NCBI RefSeq assembly: GCF_000470315.2
Contig: NZ_CBRF02000042.1
Span: 1-40,593, forward strand
Direction of reading: 5' to 3'
Length of the DNA: 40,593 nt
From: Psychromonas sp. SP041
GTDB lineage: Bacteria; Pseudomonadota; Gammaproteobacteria; Enterobacterales; Psychromonadaceae
Part shown: positions 9,718 through 18,013 of the stretch, piece by piece
Position numbering within the stretch: position 1 is the stretch's first letter
How the letters are laid out: each line of letters opens with the position of its first letter
Translations under genes and position numbers: made by a program
Notes under the pieces: model-generated
The model's input: only the letters and a program-made list of their open reading frames with translations
Databases searched by the model: none
Told to the model about the DNA's origin: nothing

Positions 9718-9743
9718 AAGCCATCTATTAGATGGCTTTTTTT
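9718..9743 (+). terminator. Intrinsic terminator just before the spermidine-synthase-like gene
   Basis: A 9-bp perfect stem (AAGCCATCT / AGATGGCTT) with a 3-nt loop is followed by a run of T. It ends only 18 nt before the ATG at 9762, leaving no space for a promoter between it and that gene. It may act as an attenuator rather than a plain operon end. Confidence 0.8.
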
Positions 9744-9761
9744 ATAAGCGAATAACAAGTA

Positions 9762-11471
9762 ATGCAATCAAACTCACTTAATAGTAAAAAAATCAAACTA
9801 GTGATCGATGACGCTTTATTAATTTTAATCATGGCAACATTAGCTTGTTGTGGTTTAATTTATGAGTATCTTCTCTCTCATTATTCAGCACGTATTTTAG
9901 GCAGTGTCGAAACCGTTATCTATGCGATTATTGGTATTATGATTGTCTCTATGGGGTTAGGGGCCTTTGCTGCTAAAAAGATTAAAGATGCCTTTCAAGG
10001 CTTTGTCATTTTAGAGTTAACGGTGGCACTAATTGGTTGTAGTGCGACTTTATTTATTGCTTCCGTGATTGGGTTTAGTCAAACCTTACCGCAAATCATT
10101 GCTGATACTTACCAAATACCCAATGATGTTTTACTGAAAGGGGATTTTTTAGCCAGTATCACCTGGTTTAGTATTAACTTACCTTATGTGTTTGCTTTTA
10201 TTTTAGGTTTTTTAATTGGTATGGAAATCCCGCTGATTGCGCGTATCCGTGAAACCATATATGGCCATCATTTAGCACATAATGCTGGGACAATTTATGG
10301 TGCCGATTATATCGGCGCTGGTGTAGGTGCCGCTATATGGGTGCTGTTTATGCTAAACATTGAAATTAGCCAAGCAGCTGCGTTAACTGCTTCACTTAAC
10401 TTGATTGCAGGTTTTATCTTTCTGGTTCGTTTTAAGCACTATTTACGTCATAAAGTTAAGTTGATTATCGGTCACTTAATACTCGCCGTTTTTATTGTTC
10501 TCATTTTTGTATCGGGTGGGCATTGGCAAAAACAGATGCAGAACATGCTGTATCTAGATAAAGTGGTTTATCAAACCCAAACACCTTATCAAAACCTGGT
10601 GTTTACAGAGCGTTTGTTAGGTGGTGGTTATGAGCCTATTTATAACTTCTATATTAATGGGCGTCTGCAATTTTCGAGCTTAGACGAACATATTTACCAT
10701 GAATTTTTAGTTCATCCTGCCATGCAAGCTTCAGCTCGCCACGATAATATTTTAATTATCGGTGGAGGTGATGGTTTGGCATTAAGAGAAGTGCAAAAAT
10801 GGAACCCTTCTCATGTCACTTTAATTGATTTAGACCCTAACTTGATTGCATTATTTAAAACACCAGAGGCATTTTTACCACCTCATCTTAGTGATAAAAT
10901 TGAACGTTTAACACAAGATAGCTTCAATCAACCAGGTGTGAAGGTTATCAATGATGATGCTTTTATTGCGATAGATCGTTTGTTAGCTAATAAACAAAGC
11001 TTTGATACTATTATTGTTGATTTACCTGACCCTAGTCACCCGGATTTGAACAAAGTGTACAGTGTGAATTTTTATTATCGTTTGAAGCATTTATTAAGTG
11101 GAGACGGTGTCATTGTTGTACAGTCTACCTCACCATTTCATGCGCAATCTGCTTTTATTTCGATAGGTAAAACACTGCAAGAAGCTGGGTTTATTACTGA
11201 GCAGTATCACCAAAATGTGCCTTCTTTTGGTGAATGGGGCTGGACTATCGCGAGTAAAAGTGGTCAAAAACCATCACAACGTTTAATTCAATTTAATCAA
11301 GTTGAAGTGCCGACTAAATGGCTAACATTACCTTTATTAAAGGGGGCTTTTGTATTTAATAAAGACTTTTATGCCGATAAAGATAAAATTAACGTTAACT
11401 TCCTTGGTACTAATGCTTTATACCAATACCATCAAAAAGCATGGGAAGTAGAAACTGAATTTTCTAATTAG
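9762..11471 (+). CDS. Membrane-embedded spermidine-synthase-like aminopropyltransferase
   Basis: The 569-residue product has an N-terminal membrane domain of about seven helices (residues 15-260), with an MFS-like glycine pattern (GTIYGADYIGAGVGA). A C-terminal spermine/spermidine synthase domain follows. That domain has GGGDG at 334-338 (nucleoside binding), LIDLDPNL, the acidic DDAFIAI segment and VDLPDPSHPDLNKVYS, where the catalytic aspartate region lies. Known relatives are annotated as polyamine aminopropyltransferases, but the natural acceptor of the membrane-fused form is not established. The gene follows the DUF350 gene after 74 nt that include an intrinsic terminator, and its Shine-Dalgarno is weak. 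A hairpin at 11504-11542 may end the transcript. Because the active site is tethered to the membrane, a lipid or envelope amine acceptor is possible; this is inference. Confidence 0.85.
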   Translation: MQSNSLNSKKIKLVIDDALLILIMATLACCGLIYEYLLSHYSARILGSVETVIYAIIGIMIVSMGLGAFAAKKIKDAFQGFVILELTVALIGCSATLFIASVIGFSQTLPQIIADTYQIPNDVLLKGDFLASITWFSINLPYVFAFILGFLIGMEIPLIARIRETIYGHHLAHNAGTIYGADYIGAGVGAAIWVLFMLNIEISQAAALTASLNLIAGFIFLVRFKHYLRHKVKLIIGHLILAVFIVLIFVSGGHWQKQMQNMLYLDKVVYQTQTPYQNLVFTERLLGGGYEPIYNFYINGRLQFSSLDEHIYHEFLVHPAMQASARHDNILIIGGGDGLALREVQKWNPSHVTLIDLDPNLIALFKTPEAFLPPHLSDKIERLTQDSFNQPGVKVINDDAFIAIDRLLANKQSFDTIIVDLPDPSHPDLNKVYSVNFYYRLKHLLSGDGVIVVQSTSPFHAQSAFISIGKTLQEAGFITEQYHQNVPSFGEWGWTIASKSGQKPSQRLIQFNQVEVPTKWLTLPLLKGAFVFNKDFYADKDKINVNFLGTNALYQYHQKAWEVETEFSN

Positions 11472-11503
11472 CTTAATAAAAAAAATTATAAATAGTTAAT
11501 AAA

Positions 11504-11542
11504 TTTAAAACCCTTATAAATAATCAATGTAAGGGTTTTAAA
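11504..11542. terminator. Symmetrical hairpin after the aminopropyltransferase gene
   Basis: Perfect 13-nt arms (TTTAAAACCCTTA / TAAGGGTTTTAAA) enclose a 13-nt loop, starting about 30 nt after the stop codon. The AT-rich flanks give a weak T-tract in either direction, so it is a plausible terminator. Confidence 0.6.
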
Positions 11543-11907
11543 ATAAATGCCACAAACCTTTTCTACAAACCTTTTCTATAAATATTTAATGCCCAGTTTA
11601 TCTTTCTCTTCATTTCAATTGTTGTACTTCAAAGCAAGTTTTATCACCTCATCATTACCTATTTAACCTTAATTCTGGTTAATGAAAGCAGCATTATATT
11701 ATGAAATCATAAGGTTCTATTTTTTACTAGTCAGTGCCGTTAGTGTTGCGTAGTTCAAAGCGAATTATAGAGGCAATAACGGGTTATTGAGAGATAATTT
11801 AACGTTGAAATCCGCGGAAATAGCGGTGCTGTATCGCTTTAATTATCCAGAACTGAGGTTATTTGATATTAAAGTATAATCGAGTCATATGCGGTGTGAT
11901 TTTTACA

Positions 11908-11963
11908 GCGTCATCAATAAGTCTTATTCTTGTAACCTGGCTGTCATCGATTGTTCTTATTCT
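11908..11963 (+). promoter_or_regulatory. Candidate tandem Pho boxes and -10 of olsF
   Basis: Heptamers spaced exactly 11 bp apart start at 11908 (GCGTCAT), 11919 (AAGTCTT), 11930 (TTGTAAC) and 11941 (CTGTCAT). Against the PhoB consensus CTGTCAT they match 5, 4, 4 and 7 of 7. The -10-like TATTCT (11958-11963) begins after a 10-nt gap, the same gap as in the E. coli phoA promoter, where the second half-site replaces the -35. The start codon of olsF is at 11995. Confidence 0.55.
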
Positions 11964-11994
11964 ATTTTAAACAGGATAAAAGGATGGTAATAAA

Positions 11995-13725
11995 ATGATT
12001 TCAAGCCAGCAGATATTTAAAAAGTATTTTCCACAGCTAGTCGAGAACTCATTACAACATAAGTTATTAAGCTCATTATGTAAAAACCTATTACATGAAA
12101 CAGAGTTTGTGCAATTTGCCGATCGCTACCCTAACTTGAAAGGGTTTGATTTAATCGAGAAGACCCTCGATTACTTTAATTTTAGTTTTGCTACCATAGA
12201 CAAGCAAATTGAACGTATTCCTGTCACAGGACGTGTTGTGATTGTATCAAACCATCCTATTGGCACATTAGACGGTTTAGCCTTATTACATTTAGTTAAA
12301 AAGCTAAGAAGTGACGTAAAAGTGGTGGCTAATGAGTTATTGATGGAAATAAAGCCGCTACATAATGTGTTATTACCCGTGAATAACATGTCTGGCAATA
12401 CGGCTAGGCAGGACTTACTTAATATACACGAATTTTTATCAGCAGACGGTGCCGTTATCATTTTCCCTGCTGGTGAAGTATCGCGCTTTACTGCAAAAGG
12501 CATTAAGGACTGTGCATGGCAAAAAGGCTTTTTAAAAATAGCTTCTCGAGCAAAAGCACCGATATTGCCTATCCATATTAAAGCGAAAAATTCTTGGACC
12601 TTTTATGCCTCTTCATTGTTTTATAAACCATTAGCTGGTTTGTTATTAGTGAAAGAGATGTTCAAACATAATGAGCAAAGTATCCAAGTCAGCATTGGTA
12701 AGTTAATTCCTTTTAGTAGTTACGACCAACATAAACTTTCAACTAAAGCCAAAGTTAACCTATTACAAAAAGAAGTGTATCGCGTTGCCAAAGGGCAGCG
12801 GAGTTACTTTAAAACTGAAACCGTGATTGCTCATCCGGTTACCAGAGTTGAATTAAAACATGCTATCGAGCAGTGCCAGTTATTAGGTAATACTTGCGAT
12901 GGTAAAAGTATTTATCTATTAGAAAAACCTGAACATGGTGTAATTTTAAAAGAATTAGGTCGATGTAGAGAAGTGACCTTTAGAGCGGTAGGGGAAGGCA
13001 CAGGTGAAAAACGTGATGTAGATAGATTCGATTTTGATTACATGCACATTATTTTATGGGACAAGGCGCAATTAGAGTTAGTCGGTGCATATCGGTTTAC
13101 TACCACTTCTCGCTTAATATCTGAACAAGGTGTCAATACCTTATATAGCGCTCAACTATTTAATTACCAAGCGGACATGCAACCTTATTTTGAACGAGGT
13201 ATTGAACTTGGGCGAAGTTTTGTGCAGCCTCGTTATTGGGGAAAACGTAGTTTAGATTATTTATGGCAAGGTATTGGTGCTTATTTAGCGATGAACCAAG
13301 ATATTCGTTATTTATTTGGCCCAGTTTCGTTAAGTGCTTCTTTACCGAAAAAAGCCCATGCGTTTTTAGTCTACTTTTATCAATTGTATTTTCCTGCCCA
13401 GGGGCATTTAGCCATTGCAAAAAACGCTTATTCATTATCAGAAGCGTTAGACAGTGAATTGTTTACTTATTTTAGTGGTGACAGTTATGCAAAAGACTTT
13501 ATGAAACTGAAAGCAATGATGAATAATATGGGGGTAAGTGTCCCCACGTTATATAAGCAATATACAGAACTCTGTTATGAAGGTGGTGTACAGTTTATTG
13601 ACTTTAATATTGACCCTGACTTTAATCATTGTATCGATGGTTTAGTCATTGTTGATTTACATTATTTAAAAGAAAAGAAACAAAGCCGTTATATTGATAT
13701 TCACCATGAAAACAAAGGGCTATAA
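11995..13725 (+). CDS. olsF: Bifunctional ornithine-lipid synthase OlsF
   Basis: OlsF makes ornithine lipid, a phosphorus-free membrane lipid, by N-acylation of ornithine followed by O-acylation of lyso-ornithine lipid. The 576-residue product has both halves. The N-terminal PlsC-like O-acyltransferase (about 60-260) has SNHPIGTLDG (His87, Asp93) and FPAGEVSR (157-164). The C-terminal OlsB/haemolysin-like N-acyltransferase (about 290-560) has VGAYRF, ELGRSFVQPRYWG (from 404) and the LFGPVSLS segment. This arrangement fits Serratia OlsF and the Vibrio cholerae homologue, which I recall is induced by phosphate limitation. It is a single-gene unit with Pho-box-like sites upstream. A lysophospholipid acyltransferase/GNAT fusion of other specificity is the main alternative. 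Confidence 0.85.
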   Translation: MISSQQIFKKYFPQLVENSLQHKLLSSLCKNLLHETEFVQFADRYPNLKGFDLIEKTLDYFNFSFATIDKQIERIPVTGRVVIVSNHPIGTLDGLALLHLVKKLRSDVKVVANELLMEIKPLHNVLLPVNNMSGNTARQDLLNIHEFLSADGAVIIFPAGEVSRFTAKGIKDCAWQKGFLKIASRAKAPILPIHIKAKNSWTFYASSLFYKPLAGLLLVKEMFKHNEQSIQVSIGKLIPFSSYDQHKLSTKAKVNLLQKEVYRVAKGQRSYFKTETVIAHPVTRVELKHAIEQCQLLGNTCDGKSIYLLEKPEHGVILKELGRCREVTFRAVGEGTGEKRDVDRFDFDYMHIILWDKAQLELVGAYRFTTTSRLISEQGVNTLYSAQLFNYQADMQPYFERGIELGRSFVQPRYWGKRSLDYLWQGIGAYLAMNQDIRYLFGPVSLSASLPKKAHAFLVYFYQLYFPAQGHLAIAKNAYSLSEALDSELFTYFSGDSYAKDFMKLKAMMNNMGVSVPTLYKQYTELCYEGGVQFIDFNIDPDFNHCIDGLVIVDLHYLKEKKQSRYIDIHHENKGL

Positions 13726-13808
13726 AGGTTGTTGCATTGATTGAGGTTTAAACTTATCTTTAACCTTACAAACTGATATTCCTCATTTGATTTAAAAACG
13801 TGTTTTTT

Positions 13809-13837
13809 TTGCTGTTAGCCTTAATGGGCGATATAAT
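13809..13837 (+). promoter_or_regulatory. Sigma70-type promoter of the SulP gene
   Basis: TTGCTG (13809-13814) and a perfect TATAAT (13832-13837) are separated by 17 bp and lie about 40 bp upstream of the GTG start at 13878. An AAGGAA Shine-Dalgarno follows at about 13863-13868. Confidence 0.6.
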
Positions 13838-13877
13838 GCGCGCCCTATATTTTACGTCTTAAAAAGGAACTACAGTA

Positions 13878-15440
13878 GTGTTCGAATTCCCCCAAATTAA
13901 TAAAAGCAGTGTTAAAAATGATGTGCTTTCAGGTTTAACTGTTGCACTTGCACTGGTTCCTGAAGCGGTGGCTTTTGCCTTCGTTGCAGGTGTAGAACCA
14001 ATGATTGGTTTATACGCTGCATTTATGGTGGGTTTAGTTACTGCTATATTCGGTGGTCGTCCAGGTATGATCTCTGGCGCAACGGGTGCGATGGCTGTGG
14101 TAATGGTTGCATTAGTGAGTGAGCATGGTGTTCAATACCTTTTTGCAGCTGTGTTATTAGCTGGCTTATTGCAGGTTCTATTCGGTACATTTCATCTCGG
14201 AAAATTCATCCGTATGGTTCCGCACTCTGTAATGATAGGTTTTGTGAACGGTTTAGCCATCATTATCTTCTTAGCGCAGTTGGGCCAGTTTAAAGTTAAA
14301 GATGCGGCGGGCAACTTAACTTGGCTTCAAGGCGAAGCGATGTACATTATGCTAGGGCTCATTGCATTAACCATGGCAATTATTCATTTTCTTCCAAAAT
14401 TAACTAATGCAGTACCGTCTACTTTAGTGGCTATTTTAGTGGTTACTTTATTAGTTTATTTTGTACCTGCATTAGATACACGCACTGTCTTAGATTTTCT
14501 ACAAAGTATGAGCGGTGATGAAAATGCAACAATAGCGGGTACTTTACCTACTTTTGCTTTACCTGCTGTTCCGTTTACATTAGAAACATTGCAGATAATT
14601 CTACCTTATTCACTCATTTTAGCCGCCGTCGGTTTAATCGAATCGCTACTTACATTGACCGTTGTGGATGAAATGACTGGTACACGTGGTCGTCCCAATA
14701 AAGAGTGTGTTGCTCAAGGTGCATCAAATATGATCAATGGTGTATTTGGCGGTATGGGGGGGTGTGCGATGATTGGCCAATCAATGATCAACATTAATTC
14801 AGGTGGTCGTGGTCGTCTATCGGGTATTACAGCTGCTTTAGCATTACTTGCCTTTATTTTATTTGCTTCTGGTTTAATTGAGATAGTTCCGCTAGCAGCT
14901 TTAGTAGGCGTTATGTTTATCGTTGTATTAGGCACATTTGAATGGGCTTCATTCAAGATGATGCGTAATGTTCCTGTTAAAGATGCATTTGTTATCGTAT
15001 TGGTTAGTGCGGTGACTGTGGTGACCGACCTTGCGATTGCGGTATTTGTCGGTGTGATTGTTTCTGCATTAGTATTTGCATGGGAACATGCTCGACACAT
15101 TCACGCAAAAGTAGATCAAAATAAAGAAAAGACTGAAAAATCTTATAGTATCAATGGTCCATTATTCTTCGGTTCAGTAAGTAACTTTTTAGAGCTATTC
15201 GATGTTCAGAATGATCCTCGACATGTTGTTGTTGATTTTGCTGAGTCACGTGTTGCTGATCATTCAGCCATTGAAGCAATTAGCGTATTGAATGAACGTT
15301 ATGTAAAAGAAGGTAAAAAATTACATATTCGCCATTTAAGCAAAGACTGCCGTAAGTTATTGCACAAGGCTGGTGTACTGGTTGAAATGAATGTGATTGA
15401 AGACCCATCATATGCAGTCGCGTCAGACAAATTAGGTTAA
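13878..15440 (+). CDS. SulP-family inorganic anion transporter with STAS domain
   Basis: The 520-residue inner-membrane protein has 10-14 hydrophobic segments, including the SulP signature region (LTVALALVPEAVAFAFVAGV) near the N-terminus. A C-terminal STAS domain starts at about 425 and contains VVVDFAESRVADHSAIEAI. Family members carry sulfate, bicarbonate or C4-dicarboxylates, usually with H+ or Na+. The sequence does not settle the substrate; given the marine context a bicarbonate or sulfate role is possible. A GTG start at 13878 follows AAGGAA and a good promoter. A strong terminator at 15537 ends the single-gene unit. Confidence 0.88.
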   Translation: MFEFPQINKSSVKNDVLSGLTVALALVPEAVAFAFVAGVEPMIGLYAAFMVGLVTAIFGGRPGMISGATGAMAVVMVALVSEHGVQYLFAAVLLAGLLQVLFGTFHLGKFIRMVPHSVMIGFVNGLAIIIFLAQLGQFKVKDAAGNLTWLQGEAMYIMLGLIALTMAIIHFLPKLTNAVPSTLVAILVVTLLVYFVPALDTRTVLDFLQSMSGDENATIAGTLPTFALPAVPFTLETLQIILPYSLILAAVGLIESLLTLTVVDEMTGTRGRPNKECVAQGASNMINGVFGGMGGCAMIGQSMININSGGRGRLSGITAALALLAFILFASGLIEIVPLAALVGVMFIVVLGTFEWASFKMMRNVPVKDAFVIVLVSAVTVVTDLAIAVFVGVIVSALVFAWEHARHIHAKVDQNKEKTEKSYSINGPLFFGSVSNFLELFDVQNDPRHVVVDFAESRVADHSAIEAISVLNERYVKEGKKLHIRHLSKDCRKLLHKAGVLVEMNVIEDPSYAVASDKLG

Positions 15441-15490
15441 TGTCATTTATTAAACTTATTGGTCGGGGGTGACTGTTGCTCAAAAAGATA

Positions 15491-15512
15491 AGTTAATTAG
15501 TGTGATTGGTAT
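15491..15512 (+). repeat. Partial copy (tail) of interspersed repeat, copy A
   Basis: The 22-bp stretch ending TTAGTGTGATTGGTAT matches the tail of the longer copies at 18821-18843 (minus orientation) and 28919-28940. No copy of the core block was found next to it. Confidence 0.45.
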
Positions 15513-15536
15513 AACCATAGATTTTGACAGTATTTT

Positions 15537-15562
15537 AAGCAGGTTAATTACCTGCTTTTTTT
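15537..15562 (+). terminator. Intrinsic terminator of the SulP gene
   Basis: An 8-bp stem (AAGCAGGT / ACCTGCTT) with a 5-nt loop is followed by a T-rich tract. Confidence 0.85.
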
Positions 15563-15594
15563 ATTTTTTGAATTTGATGAGAGTCTATGAAAAT

Positions 15595-15612
15595 ACGGTT
15601 TTAATAAACCGT
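15595..15612 (-). terminator. Possible terminator of the minus-strand small ORF
   Basis: Seven-bp arms (ACGGTTT / AAACCGT) with a 4-nt loop lie 13 nt past the small ORF's stop on the minus strand. They are followed there by ATTTTC, a weak T-tract. Confidence 0.4.
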
Positions 15613-15625
15613 TAGAGGGTGATTA

Positions 15626-15751
15626 TTAACGAGTTGATTGGCGAATAGGGCGGTATTCCGCGTCACATTTTGGACTAAGTTGGCTCGATTTTGGGTTCCA
15701 TACTGAAAACCAAACATGCTTATTTCTTAATGTTTTCTTTTTACTTTTCAT
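15626..15751 (-). CDS. Putative 41-residue basic small protein
   Basis: A 42-codon frame (stop included) on the minus strand begins with ATG preceded, at 6 nt, by a strong AAGGAG Shine-Dalgarno. The peptide starts MKSKKKTLRNKHVWFSVWNP and is basic, with two tryptophans, one cysteine (about residue 30) and an Arg/Gln-rich end. There is no signal peptide or membrane segment. A hairpin follows the stop at 15595-15612. I do not recognise it. Ribosome or nucleic-acid association would fit the charge, but that is only composition. It sits alone in a 724-bp gap and does not overlap another gene. Confidence 0.5.
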   Translation of the reverse strand: MKSKKKTLRNKHVWFSVWNPKSSQLSPKCDAEYRPIRQSTR

Positions 15752-16164
15752 TTTATTCTCCTTTTTAATTTTCAGTTACCTTAAAGCTTATTTATTGCAA
15801 ATTTGTGACAATATAAAAAAAGATAACTGATCCAAATTAATAAAACAGCAAAGAAATAGCTTTTTAACCATAATATGAATATTATTGTTATTCTACAGCG
15901 GGCTCTTATTGTATGCTTGTTAAACGAGGCGTCATAGGTTGTTTACATGAAAAACCAGTGATTAAATAATAGCTATTTTAATGAAGTGGATATGCAGTCT
16001 AGTCATTTACTTTCTATATTTCTTATAGAAAGCTGCATTTAACTTGAGTTAAAATAATAAAGTTTTAATTTTATAGACGATAATTGTAATCTGAAATTAT
16101 GCATAAACTGTCATAATTTAATTTTATAATATTTGTCAATTAGTGTAATTGGTTGAGGTAAATT

Positions 16165-17127
16165 GTGATTAAAAAAATTGGTGTTCTAACAAGTGGTGGC
16201 GATGCGCCAGGTATGAATTGTGCAGTACGAGCAGTAGTTCGAACTTGTCTATCACACGATATCGAAGTGTTTGGTATTTACGATGGTTTTGCAGGATTAC
16301 ATGCAGGTAAAATTGAACAATTAGATCGTCACTCAGTATCTGATGTTATTAATCGTGGCGGTACATTTCTAGGGTCTGCTCGTTTCCCTGAGTTTAAAGA
16401 AGAAAGCGTTCGTAAAGAAGCCATTAAACAATTAGAAAAAGTCGGTATTGAAGCATTAATCGTTATCGGTGGTGATGGTTCATATATGGGTGCTTTGAAA
16501 TTAAGTGAAATGGGATACCCATGTATTGGTCTTCCTGGCACAATTGATAACGATATTGCAGGCACTGATTTTACAATTGGTTTTATGACTTGTTTAAACA
16601 CAATCGTAGATGCAGTTGACCGTTTGCGTGATACATCTTCTTCACATAACCGTATTTCAATTGTTGAAATGATGGGACGTTACTGTGGTGATTTAACACT
16701 ATGGGCGGCGATTGCTGGTGGTAGTGAATATGTTATCGTCCCTGAAAAAGAATTTGATGAAGAAAAGCTAATTAAACAAATTCAATTAGGTGAAGAGAAA
16801 GGTAAAAAGCATGCGATTGTTGCAATCACAGAGCATATTACTGACGTTAATGCTTTAGCTAAACGTATTCAAGAAAGAACTAAACGTGAAACACGTGCAA
16901 CTATCTTGGGGCATATCCAACGTGGTGGTTCACCAATGGCATTTGACCGTATTTTAGCAAGCCGTATGGGTTCTTATGCTGTTGATATTTTAATGGCAGG
17001 AAAAAGTGCACGTTGTGTTGGTATTAAAAGCGGTGAAATGGTCGACCATGATATCGTTGAATGCTTAACAAAAATGAAGCGTCCATTCCGTCAAGATTTA
17101 TACAATTTATCTGACGTTTTATACTAG
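16165..17127 (+). CDS. pfkA: 6-phosphofructokinase (ATP-dependent)
   Basis: PfkA phosphorylates fructose 6-phosphate to fructose 1,6-bisphosphate, the committed step of glycolysis, in the cytoplasm. The 320-residue product matches the bacterial short form. It has [11 protein letters not shown] (ATP binding, 8-18), GGDGS (102-106), catalytic TIDND with Asp128, and the substrate segment EMMGRYCGD. The start is GTG at 16165 after a GAGGT Shine-Dalgarno; it gives the canonical [13 protein letters not shown]-terminus. It is a single-gene unit ending at the UUCG-loop terminator at 17151. Confidence 0.97.
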   Translation: MIKKIGVLTSGGDAPGMNCAVRAVVRTCLSHDIEVFGIYDGFAGLHAGKIEQLDRHSVSDVINRGGTFLGSARFPEFKEESVRKEAIKQLEKVGIEALIVIGGDGSYMGALKLSEMGYPCIGLPGTIDNDIAGTDFTIGFMTCLNTIVDAVDRLRDTSSSHNRISIVEMMGRYCGDLTLWAAIAGGSEYVIVPEKEFDEEKLIKQIQLGEEKGKKHAIVAITEHITDVNALAKRIQERTKRETRATILGHIQRGGSPMAFDRILASRMGSYAVDILMAGKSARCVGIKSGEMVDHDIVECLTKMKRPFRQDLYNLSDVLY

Positions 17128-17150
17128 AGCATGACTAGATAGTTAGATTT

Positions 17151-17175
17151 AGCCTACCTTCGGGTAGGCTTTTTT
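17151..17175 (+). terminator. Intrinsic terminator of pfkA with UUCG loop
   Basis: An 8-bp stem (AGCCTACC / GGTAGGCT) closed by a TTCG tetraloop is followed by TTTTT. It starts 23 nt after the pfkA stop. Confidence 0.92.
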
Positions 17176-17322
17176 GTATGTGATGTTCTAGTTTCAGTCA
17201 TGTAAATCGTATTGAGTTACAGATTTTTGATCGTTAAAAACCATGACTGATCACAGCTAACGCATTACGATTAACATATAGCATTCAAAGTTCACCTATC
17301 AATAGATAATAATGAGATTACA

Positions 17323-17934
17323 ATGCCCGATCATCTAAATAATGTTTTTATGGATTTTATTACTTTTAATGAAAATCATAAGCAATCAGTTAATTTACAC
17401 ACTCCTTATTATCAACTTGGTTTTATTTGTAGTGTTCAAGCACTACCAGAATTAGTTGACCTTGAGCAGTGGTTGTCTTATTTATGGTTAGACGGAGTGG
17501 ATATTAGCTTCGATAACGAACTGCAAGCTGCTGAATATGCTAAAAAAGTGTTAACGTTAGTCTCTGAGATTCAAAACCTGTATCAACAAGCTATTCCATT
17601 AGATAATTTAAATAGTGGCCAATGGTTAACTGAACAAGAAACAGTAACCGAACATGCGATTCAGTTTGCCACTGGTTTTTTAGTTGCCATTGAGCTTTTT
17701 AATGATCAATGGGTATTGGTTGAACAAGATTTTAATACTCAGAACATCTTACAGACGACTATTTTATTATTAAGTAAATTAGCACCTGCTGATAATATTG
17801 ATCAACAACATATCGAACTGTTAGCTCAATTACCTGAGCCAGTTGAAATATTAAGAATACTACCGCAATTACTAAGTAATTTAGCTTATAATGCAGGCCA
17901 TAGTGCCGCGCAAAATGCGCCAGCTGATTTGTAG
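17323..17934 (+). CDS. UPF0149 (YgfB/YecA) family protein
   Basis: The 203-residue cytoplasmic, helix-rich and acidic protein shows the family hallmarks HAIQFATGFLVAIELFNDQWV (about 112-132) and a GxxxA-containing C-terminus. It lacks the SEC-C zinc motif that longer YecA members carry, so it belongs to the YgfB-like short class. Function is not established in most species; in Pseudomonas a YgfB homologue influences beta-lactamase expression. It is flanked by the pfkA terminator and an RluA-type gene about 80 bp downstream. Confidence 0.75.
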   Translation: MPDHLNNVFMDFITFNENHKQSVNLHTPYYQLGFICSVQALPELVDLEQWLSYLWLDGVDISFDNELQAAEYAKKVLTLVSEIQNLYQQAIPLDNLNSGQWLTEQETVTEHAIQFATGFLVAIELFNDQWVLVEQDFNTQNILQTTILLLSKLAPADNIDQQHIELLAQLPEPVEILRILPQLLSNLAYNAGHSAAQNAPADL

Positions 17935-18013
17935 CACTCATTATTTAATACTGTCGCATTATTGAATTCAGTATTGCTAGAATTAGTCTTTTATCGCCAT
18001 AATTGGAATAACC

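Larger units (their letters stand above)
11472..11994. other. 523-bp intergenic region upstream of olsF
   Basis: The left part holds a symmetrical hairpin (11504-11542) and a 13-bp unit ACAAACCTTTTCT repeated twice in tandem (11552-11577). The right part holds four 11-bp-phased PhoB-like heptamers and a -10 element (11908-11963). The middle (about 11600-11900) shows no convincing ORF. Confidence 0.6.
15441..16164. other. 724-bp intergenic region before pfkA
   Basis: The region holds a partial copy of an interspersed repeat (15491-15512), the SulP terminator (15537-15562) and a small minus-strand ORF with hairpin (15595-15751). An 8-bp hairpin (TTTCTATA...TATAGAAA, 16011-16031) lies inside a looser ATGCAG/CTGCAT pairing, and the AT-rich pfkA leader follows. 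No other gene is evident. Confidence 0.6.

Noticed and set aside
14714-15100. 128-residue minus-strand frame within the SulP gene
   Set aside because: It is a shadow of a well-supported transporter; composition (Thr/Ala/Ile rich) follows from the opposite strand's codons.
16108-16130. CTGTCAT followed after 10 nt by TATAAT before pfkA, resembling a Pho promoter
   Set aside because: Only one half-site is present; the 11-bp upstream position (TTATGCA) does not match. Single CTGTCAT heptamers are expected by chance a few times in 40 kb.
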